DNA from: Draconibacterium sediminis
GTDB taxonomy: Bacteria > Bacteroidota > Bacteroidia > Bacteroidales > Prolixibacteraceae
Direction: 5' to 3'
Assembly: GCF_000949475.1 (NCBI RefSeq)
Contig: NZ_JRHC01000002.1
Coordinates: 372,001-436,000, forward strand
DNA: 64,000 nucleotides
The position numbers and the translations under genes are program-made. The notes beneath the pieces were generated by a model that saw only the letters and a list, made by a program, of their open reading frames with translations, was not told where the DNA came from and did not search any database. Positions 1-8,452 of the stretch are shown one piece after another. Every line of letters starts with the position of its first letter. The stretch's first letter is position 1.

Positions 1-585
1 GGGTTTAAATTGTTTCGACAATTCTTCCAACTGGCAAAAGTTAAAGTCGACAAAATTTGCCCAGCGAAGTGAGTCATTTTCGTAACGTTTAATTTTTCGT
101 GTTTTGTTCGGATAATCAGGATGCGACCAGTCGAGCAACGAATAGTACAAACCAACTTTCAAATCATTTTTGCGCAATGCTTTAACAAAAGGGGCCACCA
201 GATCTTTTCCCGCAGGCGTTTTATCAACCACATTTAAATCGTTGCATTTGGTATCCCAAAGTGCCACGCCATCATGATGTTTTGTAGTAAGCACAGCATA
301 TTGGGCTCCACTTCCGGCAATCAGTTCAGCCCATTGTTCAGGATTATATTTTTCGGCTGTGAATCCGGCCAGTTGATTCATGTAGTCGTCGTACGAAATA
401 TAGTCGTTAAAAAACGACCAGCTTTCATCAATGCCGTTTACAGAATAAATACCCCAATGAATAAAAATACCCAGCTTAGCATCGCCAAACCACTGCATTC
501 GTTTCTGAGTTTCTTTACTAATTTCCTGTGCGTTTGCACCAAGTGACAAGATGATTGCCACTACCAAATATAAAACCTTTCGCAT
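1..585 (-). CDS. Alpha-L-fucosidase (GH29), N-terminal 195 residues, runs off window
   Basis: The gene starts at 585 on the minus strand and leaves the window at base 1, so only the N-terminal 195 residues are visible. A signal peptide (MRKVLYLVVAIILSLGANA) is followed by the GH29 opening: KLGIFIHWGIYSV, then YAVLTTKHHDGVALWDTK, then LKVGLYYSLLDWSHPDYP. These strands and the HWG and KHHDG motifs are typical of retaining alpha-fucosidases that hydrolyse terminal L-fucose from glycans. The catalytic Asp and acid/base residue lie beyond the visible part. It would act in the periplasm or on the cell surface. The sulfatase and sialate esterase in the window fit a glycan-degrading lifestyle. Confidence 0.88.
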   Translation of the reverse strand, partial: MRKVLYLVVAIILSLGANAQEISKETQKRMQWFGDAKLGIFIHWGIYSVNGIDESWSFFNDYISYDDYMNQLAGFTAEKYNPEQWAELIAGSGAQYAVLTTKHHDGVALWDTKCNDLNVVDKTPAGKDLVAPFVKALRKNDLKVGLYYSLLDWSHPDYPNKTRKIKRYENDSLRWANFVDFNFCQLEELSKQFKP

Positions 586-648
586 AAGATCTAATTCAAC
601 AGTTAGTTCAGATGCAAACTTTGTAAAATATTTAAGAAGTAAATATGA

Positions 649-915
649 TTATTCACAGGAATAGTGCATTTCTATTTCGTCCTCGACGTCCCAAACGCAC
701 TCAAGGCCTTTCGGAAAGGTGACAAAATCACCTGCCCGAACTGTTGTTTGTTCAAACTCAGTTGCTATTATCGCTTCACCCTCGACAATATAACACATCT
801 CTGTTTCCTCGTAATACCAATCCATTTTCTCTTCATCGAGCTTACGAACCGGCCAATCAAAAACTCCCTCTTCCTGTAATTCTTCTTCAGAATAGTTATC
901 AACAGAAATTTTCAT
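649..915 (-). CDS. Small cupin-domain protein (DUF861/cupin_3 type)
   Basis: An 88-residue single-domain cupin. The stretch EMCYIVEGEAIIATEFEQTT, then VRAGDFVTFPKGLECVWDV, matches the two cupin motifs of small DUF861-like proteins, although the metal-binding His residues are largely replaced. The ATG at 915 (MKISVDNY) is chosen because the family begins there; an ATG at 921 would add two residues, and an upstream start at 951 would add an unlikely hydrophobic lead. It has no signal peptide and should be cytoplasmic. Its ligand is unknown. Confidence 0.72.
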   Translation of the reverse strand: MKISVDNYSEEELQEEGVFDWPVRKLDEEKMDWYYEETEMCYIVEGEAIIATEFEQTTVRAGDFVTFPKGLECVWDVEDEIEMHYSCE

Positions 916-1186
916 CTGCATTAAATTTAGTTGCACACAAATTACGAACAAAAATGATAATTATTTGCGATATTTTTCGATAAAAAATCACTCTAATTTG
1001 CTTTCAGTAAAAAATGAGTTCTATTGTAATTATATTAATTACGATAAGGGTGTGATAATCCAAAGCAGTATATTTCATAACAAGTTCTGCCAAAAAATGA
1101 ATCTCCGGTTAAAGATTATTTAAATTATAATCAACATTTCTTTTCACTAATTCTCTTAAATTCACAGTATAATTAAAAACAACAAA

Positions 1187-2092
1187 ATGAAACAGCTAAT
1201 CTATTTATCATTCAGCTTATTTCTGCTTTTTAGTTGCACACCAACTTCCAACCAGCAAGCAGATTCTGCAACAGATGACTTCTCTTTTGTATTTATGACT
1301 GATATTCATATTACGCCAGAACGTAATGCAACAGAAGGTTTTAGCCAGGCTATTGATACGATAAACAGTCTAACACCGGATTTTGTATTAACAGGAGGCG
1401 ACAACATAATGGATGCGCTTGGGCAGACATATGAGGCCAGCGACAGCCTTTACAAGCTATACGAAAATACGGTAGCAAAAGTGAAAGCTCCGGTTTATAA
1501 CACCATGGGAAATCATGAAGTTTTCGGGTTATACGAAAATAGCGGCGTTTCTCCGTCGCATGAAGAATACGGCAAACAGCTTTACCAAAACCGACTGGCC
1601 AAGCGTTATTACTCATTCGATTATAAAAACTGGCATTTTGTGGTTCTCGATGGGATTGGATTTACAAACGACAGACATTACTACGGACATGTTGACGAAG
1701 AACAACTGGAGTGGCTAAAAAATGATCTGAAAACAGCAGGAGACAAACCAATAGCCGTAAGTATTCATATTCCTTTGTTAAGTATAGGATCGCAGATTAT
1801 GCAAGGCCCTACAGAGGGGATGTCGGAGGGCTCGATTGTTACCAATGCGAACCAGGTTAGGGAGATACTCGAACAACACAATACAAAACTGGTTTTACAG
1901 GGACATTTGCATTTCCTCGAAGATATTGAATACAATGGGATTCATTACATTACCGGGGGAGCTGTTTCTTCGCAGTGGTGGCAAGGCCAACGATTTGGCA
2001 TGGAAGAAGGATTTTTAAAGATTGATGTTAAAGGAGAAAACTTTAGCTGGGAATACATCGATTATGGCTGGGATGTAAAAGAAACAAATTAA
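1187..2092 (+). CDS. Lipoprotein calcineurin-like metallophosphoesterase
   Basis: A 301-residue protein with a lipoprotein signal peptide (lipobox LLFSC, Cys17), so it is probably anchored on the periplasmic side. The binuclear metal motifs appear in order: MTDIHI (residues 38-42), GGDN (70-73), GNHE (108-111), SIHIP (192-196) and GHLH (239-242). This is the full set for a calcineurin-like phosphoesterase, likely of the 3',5'-cyclic phosphodiesterase or acid phosphatase-like branch. Its substrate cannot be read from sequence. It stands alone, with a strong bidirectional terminator 20 bases after its stop. Confidence 0.88.
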   Translation: MKQLIYLSFSLFLLFSCTPTSNQQADSATDDFSFVFMTDIHITPERNATEGFSQAIDTINSLTPDFVLTGGDNIMDALGQTYEASDSLYKLYENTVAKVKAPVYNTMGNHEVFGLYENSGVSPSHEEYGKQLYQNRLAKRYYSFDYKNWHFVVLDGIGFTNDRHYYGHVDEEQLEWLKNDLKTAGDKPIAVSIHIPLLSIGSQIMQGPTEGMSEGSIVTNANQVREILEQHNTKLVLQGHLHFLEDIEYNGIHYITGGAVSSQWWQGQRFGMEEGFLKIDVKGENFSWEYIDYGWDVKETN

Positions 2093-2110
2093 TACAGCAC
2101 ATAAAATGAA

Positions 2111-2147
2111 GCAGAAAAACCGGGGAGTTCCCGGTTTTTCTGCTTTT
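2111..2147. terminator. Bidirectional intrinsic terminator
   Basis: A perfect 14-bp stem (GCAGAAAAACCGGG, 2111-2124) pairs with its complement at 2130-2143 across a 5-base loop and is followed by TTTT. It lies between the convergent phosphoesterase and yjbQ-like genes. The A/T runs on both arms let it serve both strands. Confidence 0.9.
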
Positions 2148-2556
2148 AGCTATATATCGTTAATACCAATCGCCGTGCACCCCCGTAATCACGGAATTCT
2201 CCAAAATAAATTCCCTGCCAGGTGCCCAAATTTAATCGATGGCGGGTAATGGGTATGGTTACTTCGGCACCAATAACCGACGATTTAAGGTGCGCAGGCA
2301 TATCATCAGCTCCCTCGTAGGTATGCACATAAACCGGATCGTTCTCGGGGATCATTTTATTGATAAAATTCTCAAAATCGGTGCGCACAGTCGGGTCGGC
2401 ATTTTCGTTCAACGTAATACCGGCCGATGTATGTTTAACCAGTATATGCAGCAATCCTTTCTCGGGCAATTCCGGTAATTGCTCTTCAATTAATCGGGTA
2501 ATTAAATGATATCCGCGTCGGAATGCGGGAAGTGTTATTTCTTTCTGTACAATCAT
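2146..2556 (-). CDS. YjbQ/UPF0047 family protein
   Basis: A 136-residue YjbQ-family protein of the usual length. Signature stretches are HTSAGITLNENADPTVRTDF and LGTWQGIYFGEFRD, which hold the conserved His, Glu and Asp residues of the family. Some homologues have weak thiamin-phosphate synthase activity, but the physiological role is unsettled. It is cytoplasmic and monocistronic, and its stop codon lies at the foot of the shared terminator. Confidence 0.88.
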   Translation of the reverse strand: MIVQKEITLPAFRRGYHLITRLIEEQLPELPEKGLLHILVKHTSAGITLNENADPTVRTDFENFINKMIPENDPVYVHTYEGADDMPAHLKSSVIGAEVTIPITRHRLNLGTWQGIYFGEFRDYGGARRLVLTIYS

Positions 2557-2744
2557 AATTCTGCTTTCTATTCAAAAGCTTAAAATTAAAAAGTATTTAG
2601 CAACTGTAGAAAAAATACCACTTGTTCGATGCTGAATATTTAACACTCATCTGTAATTATCGGCGTTTTACCTTTTTCACGCGGTAGAAAAACCGATGAA
2701 ATAAGTAATTTCGTTTTGGTTTGATACACATATAAAAGAAAACG

Positions 2745-3155
2745 ATGAACGCAACTCTACTCTTTGCTGGACTGGCCATTGGCATTTTACTTTTATCGGT
2801 GTTGGTAATTATCCTGATCAAACAAAATAAAGCAGGAATGTACAGCGCGAATAATCAGTTGGCTTCAAAAGCAATGGGCCGGGGAATTGCCATTGGTTAT
2901 GCTATTGGTATGGGGCCAGGAATTGCACTGGGTGTTGCGTTGGATAATATAGGACTTGGAATTGCGCTGGGCGCCGGAATTGGAATATCGATTGGGGTGG
3001 CACTTGGCGAGAGTTTTAAAAAGAAAGAACTGGCCAAAAAAAATCTTACCGTTCAGGATTCCGATTCGGGAAAAGGTATTATTCCAAAACTATTGTTGTT
3101 GCTTATTGCCATAGTTGCACTTCTTGTTCTTGTATTTTACACTTTATTTAAATAA
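2745..3155 (+). CDS. Glycine-zipper membrane protein, unknown function
   Basis: A 136-residue protein I do not recognise by name. It has an N-terminal transmembrane helix (about 5-25), a glycine-rich amphipathic block (about 44-88) built from repeated GIAxG and IGxxxG steps resembling glycine zippers, a short charged linker, and a C-terminal transmembrane helix (about 113-134). It opens a tight three-gene operon, with 6 bases to the propeller lipoprotein and then 6 to yccF, closed by a terminator at 4632-4655. A role in the envelope is inferred from topology only. Confidence 0.6.
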   Translation: MNATLLFAGLAIGILLLSVLVIILIKQNKAGMYSANNQLASKAMGRGIAIGYAIGMGPGIALGVALDNIGLGIALGAGIGISIGVALGESFKKKELAKKNLTVQDSDSGKGIIPKLLLLLIAIVALLVLVFYTLFK

Positions 3156-3161
3156 ACTCAA

Positions 3162-4166
3162 ATGAAAATTTCACTACTACTTATAGTGGCAATTATTGTA
3201 GCATCCTGCAGTAATACAAATAAACCAGTTACCGAACCTTATCTCGGGGAGAGTTTACCGGGAAACGAGCCTCAACTTTTTGCTCCAGGCTTTGTGAACG
3301 ATGGTATAGCCTCTCGTGATATTACTTTCACCCCCGATGGAAACGAGGTATATTTTGGAAAAAATATTGGGAACTCGAGATACGCCACTATTCTATACTG
3401 TAAAAACACCAAAAACGGATGGACAAAACCCGAGGTAGTTTCTTTTGCCCGTGATTCTCGCTACATTTATATCGAACCCTGCATATCTCCTGATGGCAAA
3501 AAGATGTTTTTTGTTTCGAATAAGGGCCAAGAGATTGACGAGAACAATCGCTTTATAACCGATATTTGGGTTGCAGATCGTATTGAAGACAATTGGGGCG
3601 CTCCATACAAATTAGACACAGTGATAAATTCGTCTGATCCTGAATTTTTCCCAAGTGTGGCTGCCAATGGTAACCTGTATTTTACACGTGAAGATCCGAC
3701 GACAAGAGCAAATACCATTTACAAATCAACATTCGAAAATGGCAACTACCAAAAGCCAGAACCGATGCCTAAAGAAATAAACTGCGGGAGGGCCCGGTTT
3801 AATACAACTATTGCCACCGACGAAAGTTTTATGATCATTCCCTGCATTGGCATGCCCGATTCGTATGGCGGAACCGATTACTACATATCGTTTTTTAATG
3901 AAACAAAAGGTTGGAGCATCCCTCAAAATATGGGAGAAAAGGTGAATAGCGCGACAACCTTTCAGTACTCGGCAAGTTTTTCGCCCGATGGTAATTATAT
4001 GTTCTTTATGACCACAAAAGTCAATACTTTAAGTCCGGACATACTTGATTATAAGACATTACAAAATATGCATAATGCTCCCGAGAGCGGAAATTCAAAT
4101 ATTTATTGGATGGATGCATCTTTTATTGATACATTAAAACAAAAAGCAACATTTATTGAAAATTAA
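3162..4166 (+). CDS. Lipoprotein with PD40/TolB-like beta-propeller repeats
   Basis: A 334-residue lipoprotein (lipobox VASC, Cys16). Repeated blades such as DITFTPDGNEVYFGKN, PCISPDGKKMFFVSNKG and SASFSPDGNYMFFMT are PD40 (WD40-like) motifs found in TolB and in OmpA-linked Bacteroidota proteins. It should be exposed to the periplasm or surface. It lies between a glycine-zipper protein and YccF in one operon. Its partner is unknown; propellers of this kind usually bind protein or glycan. Confidence 0.8.
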   Translation: MKISLLLIVAIIVASCSNTNKPVTEPYLGESLPGNEPQLFAPGFVNDGIASRDITFTPDGNEVYFGKNIGNSRYATILYCKNTKNGWTKPEVVSFARDSRYIYIEPCISPDGKKMFFVSNKGQEIDENNRFITDIWVADRIEDNWGAPYKLDTVINSSDPEFFPSVAANGNLYFTREDPTTRANTIYKSTFENGNYQKPEPMPKEINCGRARFNTTIATDESFMIIPCIGMPDSYGGTDYYISFFNETKGWSIPQNMGEKVNSATTFQYSASFSPDGNYMFFMTTKVNTLSPDILDYKTLQNMHNAPESGNSNIYWMDASFIDTLKQKATFIEN

Positions 4167-4172
4167 AGAACA

Positions 4173-4541
4173 ATGAAAATTTTAGGAAACTTAATTTGGT
4201 TACTATTCGGTGGTTTTGCCATCTTTTTGGAATACATGCTTGCCGGCATCGCACTTTGTATAACAATCGTTGGAATCCCATTTGGTATTCAGTCGTTTAA
4301 ACTTGGCATACTCGCACTTTGGCCTTTTGGGCAAAAAATCGAATACATGGATTATGCTCCGGGCTGTCTGTCAACCGTTATGAATATTATTTGGCTACTC
4401 ATCGGCGGAATCTGGATCATGCTAACTCATGTACTCTTTGGCTTACTTTTAGGAATTACGATTATCGGTATCCCGTGGGCAAAACAACATTTTAAAATGG
4501 CCTCGCTGGCACTAACTCCTTTTGGCAGAAGAATTGTATAA
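4173..4541 (+). CDS. YccF domain-containing inner-membrane protein
   Basis: A 122-residue membrane protein with two copies of the YccF repeat. Each has a hydrophobic stretch followed by GITIIGIPWAKQHFKMASLALTPFG or the related ITIVGIPFGIQSFKL... ALWPFG. The duplicated layout and length match YccF/DUF307. Function is not established. It is the last gene of the 2745-4541 operon. Confidence 0.87.
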   Translation: MKILGNLIWLLFGGFAIFLEYMLAGIALCITIVGIPFGIQSFKLGILALWPFGQKIEYMDYAPGCLSTVMNIIWLLIGGIWIMLTHVLFGLLLGITIIGIPWAKQHFKMASLALTPFGRRIV

Positions 4542-4631
4542 ACCGGATCAATTCGGTTAATTAGCTCAGCAAATTCAAACAATCGACAGTTTCACAGGTT
4601 ATATTAAAACAAAATAAAATCTATAGAAATC

Positions 4632-4655
4632 AATCCGGCAATGCCGGATTTTTTT
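4632..4655 (+). terminator. Intrinsic terminator after yccF-like gene
   Basis: A perfect 8-bp stem AATCCGGC / GCCGGATT with an AAT loop runs directly into seven T residues. It closes the operon that ends at 4541. Confidence 0.88.
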
Positions 4656-4711
4656 CAACTTATGATTTTTCGGAACAAAAAATTGGTAATTTTAGTTATC
4701 AAATTCACACT

Positions 4712-5482
4712 ATGGAGAAATTATCTATATACGGTAAAAAGCAACTGAATCCTGGCGAAAGCGTATTGACGGACTATGGCATTTTTACGCTGGGAATTAA
4801 GCGCAACGACGAAGGCTGGTACCTAAAATCGTTTGACGATGTAAACGATGGACAGGAAATTGACACCAACGAAATTGTTGACGGAACTTACTACCACTCC
4901 GGAAAATCGAACAGACTGATACTAACTCCTGCCCTGCCCGTAAAACCAATGGTTTTTAAGAGCAGCCGGATAATAATTTCACCCAAACAACGCTTAACTT
5001 TTTTTGTTAAAATTCCGCTTATTCTCCAGGTGTATGCGAGTAAAAAACTAGATGAAAACCTGCTTGCGGAGTTTCCCTTGCAACACATATCGAATACATG
5101 GTTTGGCGAACCGGTAAACGGCGAAGTGGCTTTTGCGCTTGAATCGGAGCACTACCTTAATTTTAGCACAATTGAAGCTGACGAACGATTTGCGATTTGC
5201 CCTGTCACTATTTTTAACAACGACAATGCAGCTCTTGAAATCGAGCGACTTATCATTCGTGTTGATCAGATGCATTTGGTAAAATACAGCAATCATTTGG
5301 TAACAAGCCAGGTGAAACTGGAATACAGGGGCAAGGATTACTTAAGTTCGGTAAACTACGGTTTCTCAAAAGCTTTTCATGGCGAGAACCACGATATTGT
5401 TGCCAAACCACGAAACCCCGAAGGCAAAAGTATGCTTAAGATTAATTTCCATTTTATTAAAAACATTTATCGCTCTGAATAA
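4712..5482 (+). CDS. DUF432-like protein coupled to MscS
   Basis: A 256-residue soluble protein. The central stretch LPVKPMVFKSSRIIISPKQRLTFFVKIPLILQVYA resembles the DUF432 core. No signal peptide or membrane helix is seen. Its TAA stop overlaps the ATG of the next gene, an MscS channel, by one base (TAATG), which indicates translational coupling. DUF432 genes are known to neighbour small mechanosensitive channels, so a role modulating the channel is plausible but inferred. Confidence 0.75.
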   Translation: MEKLSIYGKKQLNPGESVLTDYGIFTLGIKRNDEGWYLKSFDDVNDGQEIDTNEIVDGTYYHSGKSNRLILTPALPVKPMVFKSSRIIISPKQRLTFFVKIPLILQVYASKKLDENLLAEFPLQHISNTWFGEPVNGEVAFALESEHYLNFSTIEADERFAICPVTIFNNDNAALEIERLIIRVDQMHLVKYSNHLVTSQVKLEYRGKDYLSSVNYGFSKAFHGENHDIVAKPRNPEGKSMLKINFHFIKNIYRSE

Positions 5483-6321
5483 TGAATTTTGACTTTTCGA
5501 AATATTTTAATACTGCCAACCTTGAAAAATTAATGTGGGTACTGATCATTTTGGTGGTTGGAGTTGCCTTGATTTACCTGCTGGCATTTGTCGTAAACAA
5601 AGTGCTGCCAAAATCCCTGTCTAAACAAAGAAAAATGATCGTTCGGCGCCTCATTTATTATTCAGGATATATATTGCTGGCTTTCATCCTGATTGATCAG
5701 CTAAATATTGATCCAACACCGTTCTTTGGTGCTGCGGGTGTTATCGGGCTGGTAATTGGTGTGGCCTCGCAAACCAGTATTGGTAATATTGTTAGTGGTT
5801 TTTTTCTGGTTGGGGAAAAGTCATTCGAGATTGGCGATGTAATTAAAGTTGGCGACAAAGCTGGAGTTGTATTTAGCATCGATCTGCTTGCTATTAAAAT
5901 TCGAACTTTTGATAACCAACTGTTGCGGATTCCGAATCAGACCATAATTTCTACCGAGCTGATAAATGTTACACGTTTCCCTATCCGGCGCCTCGATTTT
6001 AACGTAAGTGTGGCCTACAAAGAAGATCTGGCGAAAGTTAAAACCTTGTTGGAAGAAGTTGCAAAAGCAAATCCACTGAGTTTAGACGAGCCGGAGCCAC
6101 TAATCGTTTTCAAAGATTTTGGAGCAAGCGGAATTGATATTCTGTTGGGAATCTGGTTTGAGAAACAAAACTACCTGAAAGTAAAAAATTCAATTTTCCA
6201 GGAAATAAAAGCCCGTTTTGATGCCGAAGGAATCGAGATCCCGTTCCCACACGTTACCTTGTACACCGGCGAAGCCACCAAACCTTTTCCGGTTATGAAT
6301 ACAACAACAGGCAAAAAATAA
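5482..6321 (+). CDS. MscS-family small-conductance mechanosensitive channel
   Basis: A 279-residue MscS-like protein. Two N-terminal transmembrane helices (about 17-40 and 55-72) lead to the pore helix, where GAAGVIGLVIGVASQTSIGNIVSGFFLV carries the characteristic Gly/Ala packing. The beta domain follows (FEIGDVIKVGDKAGVV... IRTFDNQLLRIPNQ) and then the alpha/beta vestibule domain. The protein releases solutes on hypo-osmotic shock. It is coupled to the DUF432 gene. Its stop lies only two bases from the stop of the convergent regulator gene, with no terminator visible between them. Confidence 0.93.
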   Translation: MNFDFSKYFNTANLEKLMWVLIILVVGVALIYLLAFVVNKVLPKSLSKQRKMIVRRLIYYSGYILLAFILIDQLNIDPTPFFGAAGVIGLVIGVASQTSIGNIVSGFFLVGEKSFEIGDVIKVGDKAGVVFSIDLLAIKIRTFDNQLLRIPNQTIISTELINVTRFPIRRLDFNVSVAYKEDLAKVKTLLEEVAKANPLSLDEPEPLIVFKDFGASGIDILLGIWFEKQNYLKVKNSIFQEIKARFDAEGIEIPFPHVTLYTGEATKPFPVMNTTTGKK

Positions 6322-6323
6322 AC

Positions 6324-6890
6324 CTATAATTTATAAAGAATTCGGGTTAAAATGTTTCGGTGAATACCAAGATACGAAGCAATGTGCTGACGTTGTAACT
6401 TTTGAGCCAGCTCAGGGTATTCCACAAAGAATTTACGGATGCGCTGCTCAGCGTTCAGCGACTGGAACGAGTGAATACGGTCCATTGCCTGAATATAACT
6501 TTCTTCGGCAAGAATACGCACCGTACGCTCAAACTTATGATTCTCATCGAGTAAAGTTTTAAACTCATCCTTTTCGATAAAAATCAAACGCGAGTCTTCG
6601 TAAGCACGAATGGCTTCGGTTGAATCTTTACCCAGCACAAATCCGCGGTGATTGCTTACAATAAAGTTGTTGGGAGGAAAGAAAAAACGCGACACCCATT
6701 CAGTACCGCTGTCGGACAGATAAGAAGCATAAAGTAAACCATCAAGCAAAATCCCCAGCTTTTTGTTCTTCTCTCCGTAGTCAATGAATAATTCGCCCTT
6801 TTTTAGCACCACCGGTTCGTTATGCAAATCGAAAGTATCAATCAGGCTCAGGGTATGCTCAAATCGCGATATTATCTTTTGTCTATCCAT
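6324..6890 (-). CDS. Crp/Fnr-family transcriptional regulator, effector site degenerate
   Basis: A 188-residue protein with an N-terminal cyclic-nucleotide-binding-like beta barrel (about 20-120) and a short C-terminal helix-turn-helix ending QHIASYLGIHRNILTRILYKL. The barrel lacks the cAMP-contacting RxE-type motif, and there are no Fnr-type cysteines, so the effector is probably neither cAMP nor an Fe-S cluster. Many Bacteroidota carry such small Crp-like regulators with unknown inducers. The gene is monocistronic and follows a perfect hairpin at 6929-6960. Confidence 0.83.
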   Translation of the reverse strand: MDRQKIISRFEHTLSLIDTFDLHNEPVVLKKGELFIDYGEKNKKLGILLDGLLYASYLSDSGTEWVSRFFFPPNNFIVSNHRGFVLGKDSTEAIRAYEDSRLIFIEKDEFKTLLDENHKFERTVRILAEESYIQAMDRIHSFQSLNAEQRIRKFFVEYPELAQKLQRQHIASYLGIHRNILTRILYKL

Positions 6891-6928
6891 TCCTTTCTAA
6901 TCTTCTTCTGCAATTTCGGGGAGAAACG

Positions 6929-6960
6929 GAGAGAAATCTATTTATAAACAGATTTCTCTC
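6929..6960. other. Perfect 11-bp inverted repeat with 10-base loop
   Basis: GAGAGAAATCT (6929-6939) and AGATTTCTCTC (6950-6960) are exact complements. The element lies between the end of the aminotransferase gene and the start of the Crp-like gene, both on the minus strand. Neither side has a run of T, so it is not a standard terminator. It could be a regulator operator or a transcript-stabilising stem. Confidence 0.5.
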
Positions 6961-6989
6961 TCGCTACTCGCATTAAAAATGCAAAAAGT

Positions 6990-8303
6990 TTATTTTGAAA
7001 AATTCTCGTTAAACAATTTCAGGCGCTCTTCGAGGTCGCCAAACTGATGCGGCAACACAAACGAAACACAGGCGCGAATGCCTTCTTCGTCACTACCGGT
7101 ATTATCGAGTGCAATGGCACTAATTCCGTAGAAAAGCAAGTTGGCAACCAACTCGTTTCCTGTCATTCCCGGATAGCCTATTGTGAAATAGAAACCATCG
7201 GCAATGGGTACGCCCAAATCGTTTTCGTAAACTACTTTAAAGCCGTTTTCAAGGAAAAGGCGTTTCATTTCTTTGGCACGTTCGCCATAGGCTTTTACGC
7301 CCTCTACAAAATTGAACTCGCCCTCGTTGGCCGCTTTAAACATGGCTGCCAATGCCCACTGTGCCGAATGACTTGTACCCGACGAAAGCGAATACAAAAG
7401 GCGCAAGGTAATGGTAGATCCAAAGGTTGTTCCTTTAAAGCGCTCCTGCAAGTCGGGATAATCGCGGCTAAACAATTTATCAGAAATGGCCATTATGCCG
7501 ATACGCTGACCGGCATAGGAAAATATTTTCGAGCTGCTAATAAACAACACATAATTATCGGTATAATGAGCAACCGACGGAGGAAATGGCGCTTCACCCG
7601 GCTTCGAGAAATCGGTACGGAAATCCATACCAAAATACGCCAGGTCTTCCATCACGATCACATCGTATTTATTGGCTAATTCGCCAATAATCTTCAGTTC
7701 CTCATCGTTAAAACAAATCCAGGCCGGGTTGTTTGGATTGGAATAAACAATGGAATTGATGTTTCCTTTTGCAAGAAACGATTCCAGCTTTTCCTTCAGT
7801 TTGTCGCCGCGGTAATTAAATACATCGAAAGTTTCGTATTTCTGGCCCAGCACCATCATTTGTTGTTTCTGCACCGGAAATCCCGGGTCGATAAACAAAA
7901 CGGTGTCTTTCTTTTTATCGCAGTTACCGGCCGCCATAAACGCGGCGTAGGTTCCCTGCATCGATCCGGTAGTTGGAATACAACCAGCAGGTGCCACATC
8001 AACATTCAGAAAGTTTTTAATGAATTTCGATGATTCTTCCTTCAGTGGTTTTATTCCATCAACCATTGGATAAATAGCCGAAACGCCACGGTCGAGCGCA
8101 TCTTTTTCGGCTTCAACACCAACTTTTGCAGGCGGCAAACCGGGCACACCCATTTCCATGCGGATGTATTTAAAATCGCTGGCTTCTTCAACGAGGTTTA
8201 CCAGGGCCACAATTTCGCGGATGGATGCTTTGCCAATATCGGGAATGCGCAATTGCGCTATTTTATCTTCAACAAGTTTTTTGTCGAGAGGTGAATTGTT
8301 CAT
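6990..8303 (-). CDS. PLP-dependent class I/II aminotransferase (probably aromatic/aspartate)
   Basis: A 437-residue fold-type I aminotransferase. The sequence shows the substrate-proximal PNNPAW motif (about 190-195), the cofactor Asp in VIVMEDLAYFG (about 216-224) and the Schiff-base lysine in SSSKIFSYAGQRIG (Lys259). In other Bacteroidota a homologous gene sits beside prephenate dehydratase in the Phe/Tyr operon. Here pheA-like and flavodoxin genes lie upstream on the same strand, so transamination of phenylpyruvate or hydroxyphenylpyruvate is the likely role. The usual DAHP synthase and prephenate dehydrogenase neighbours are missing. A degenerate repeat fills the gap before it (8343-8445). 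Confidence 0.88.
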   Translation of the reverse strand: MNNSPLDKKLVEDKIAQLRIPDIGKASIREIVALVNLVEEASDFKYIRMEMGVPGLPPAKVGVEAEKDALDRGVSAIYPMVDGIKPLKEESSKFIKNFLNVDVAPAGCIPTTGSMQGTYAAFMAAGNCDKKKDTVLFIDPGFPVQKQQMMVLGQKYETFDVFNYRGDKLKEKLESFLAKGNINSIVYSNPNNPAWICFNDEELKIIGELANKYDVIVMEDLAYFGMDFRTDFSKPGEAPFPPSVAHYTDNYVLFISSSKIFSYAGQRIGIMAISDKLFSRDYPDLQERFKGTTFGSTITLRLLYSLSSGTSHSAQWALAAMFKAANEGEFNFVEGVKAYGERAKEMKRLFLENGFKVVYENDLGVPIADGFYFTIGYPGMTGNELVANLLFYGISAIALDNTGSDEEGIRACVSFVLPHQFGDLEERLKLFNENFSK

Positions 8304-8342
8304 GCTTTTAATATCAAGGTTTCGAGTTCAGCGTTCAGTCTT

Positions 8343-8445
8343 TACCACAGAGCATCGCAGAGAAGTCACTGAGTTGCACAGAGACTAAAAGTCTCAGTCG
8401 CAGTTTTCATTCTCACTAACTCACAGTCCCTCAGTCTCTGTAATC
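8343..8445. repeat. Degenerate copy of the ACCACAGAG...CAGTCGCAG intergenic repeat
   Basis: Starting TACCACAGAG and containing GTCTCAGTCGCAGTTTTC, this stretch is a diverged single copy of the 99-bp unit seen twice at 12241-12438. It sits between the flavodoxin and aminotransferase genes. It has no open frame of its own. Confidence 0.6.
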
Positions 8446-8452
8446 AAGGTGT

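Noticed and set aside
7047-7679. 210-codon open frame on the plus strand
   Set aside because: It lies wholly antisense to the well-supported aminotransferase gene and has no family match.
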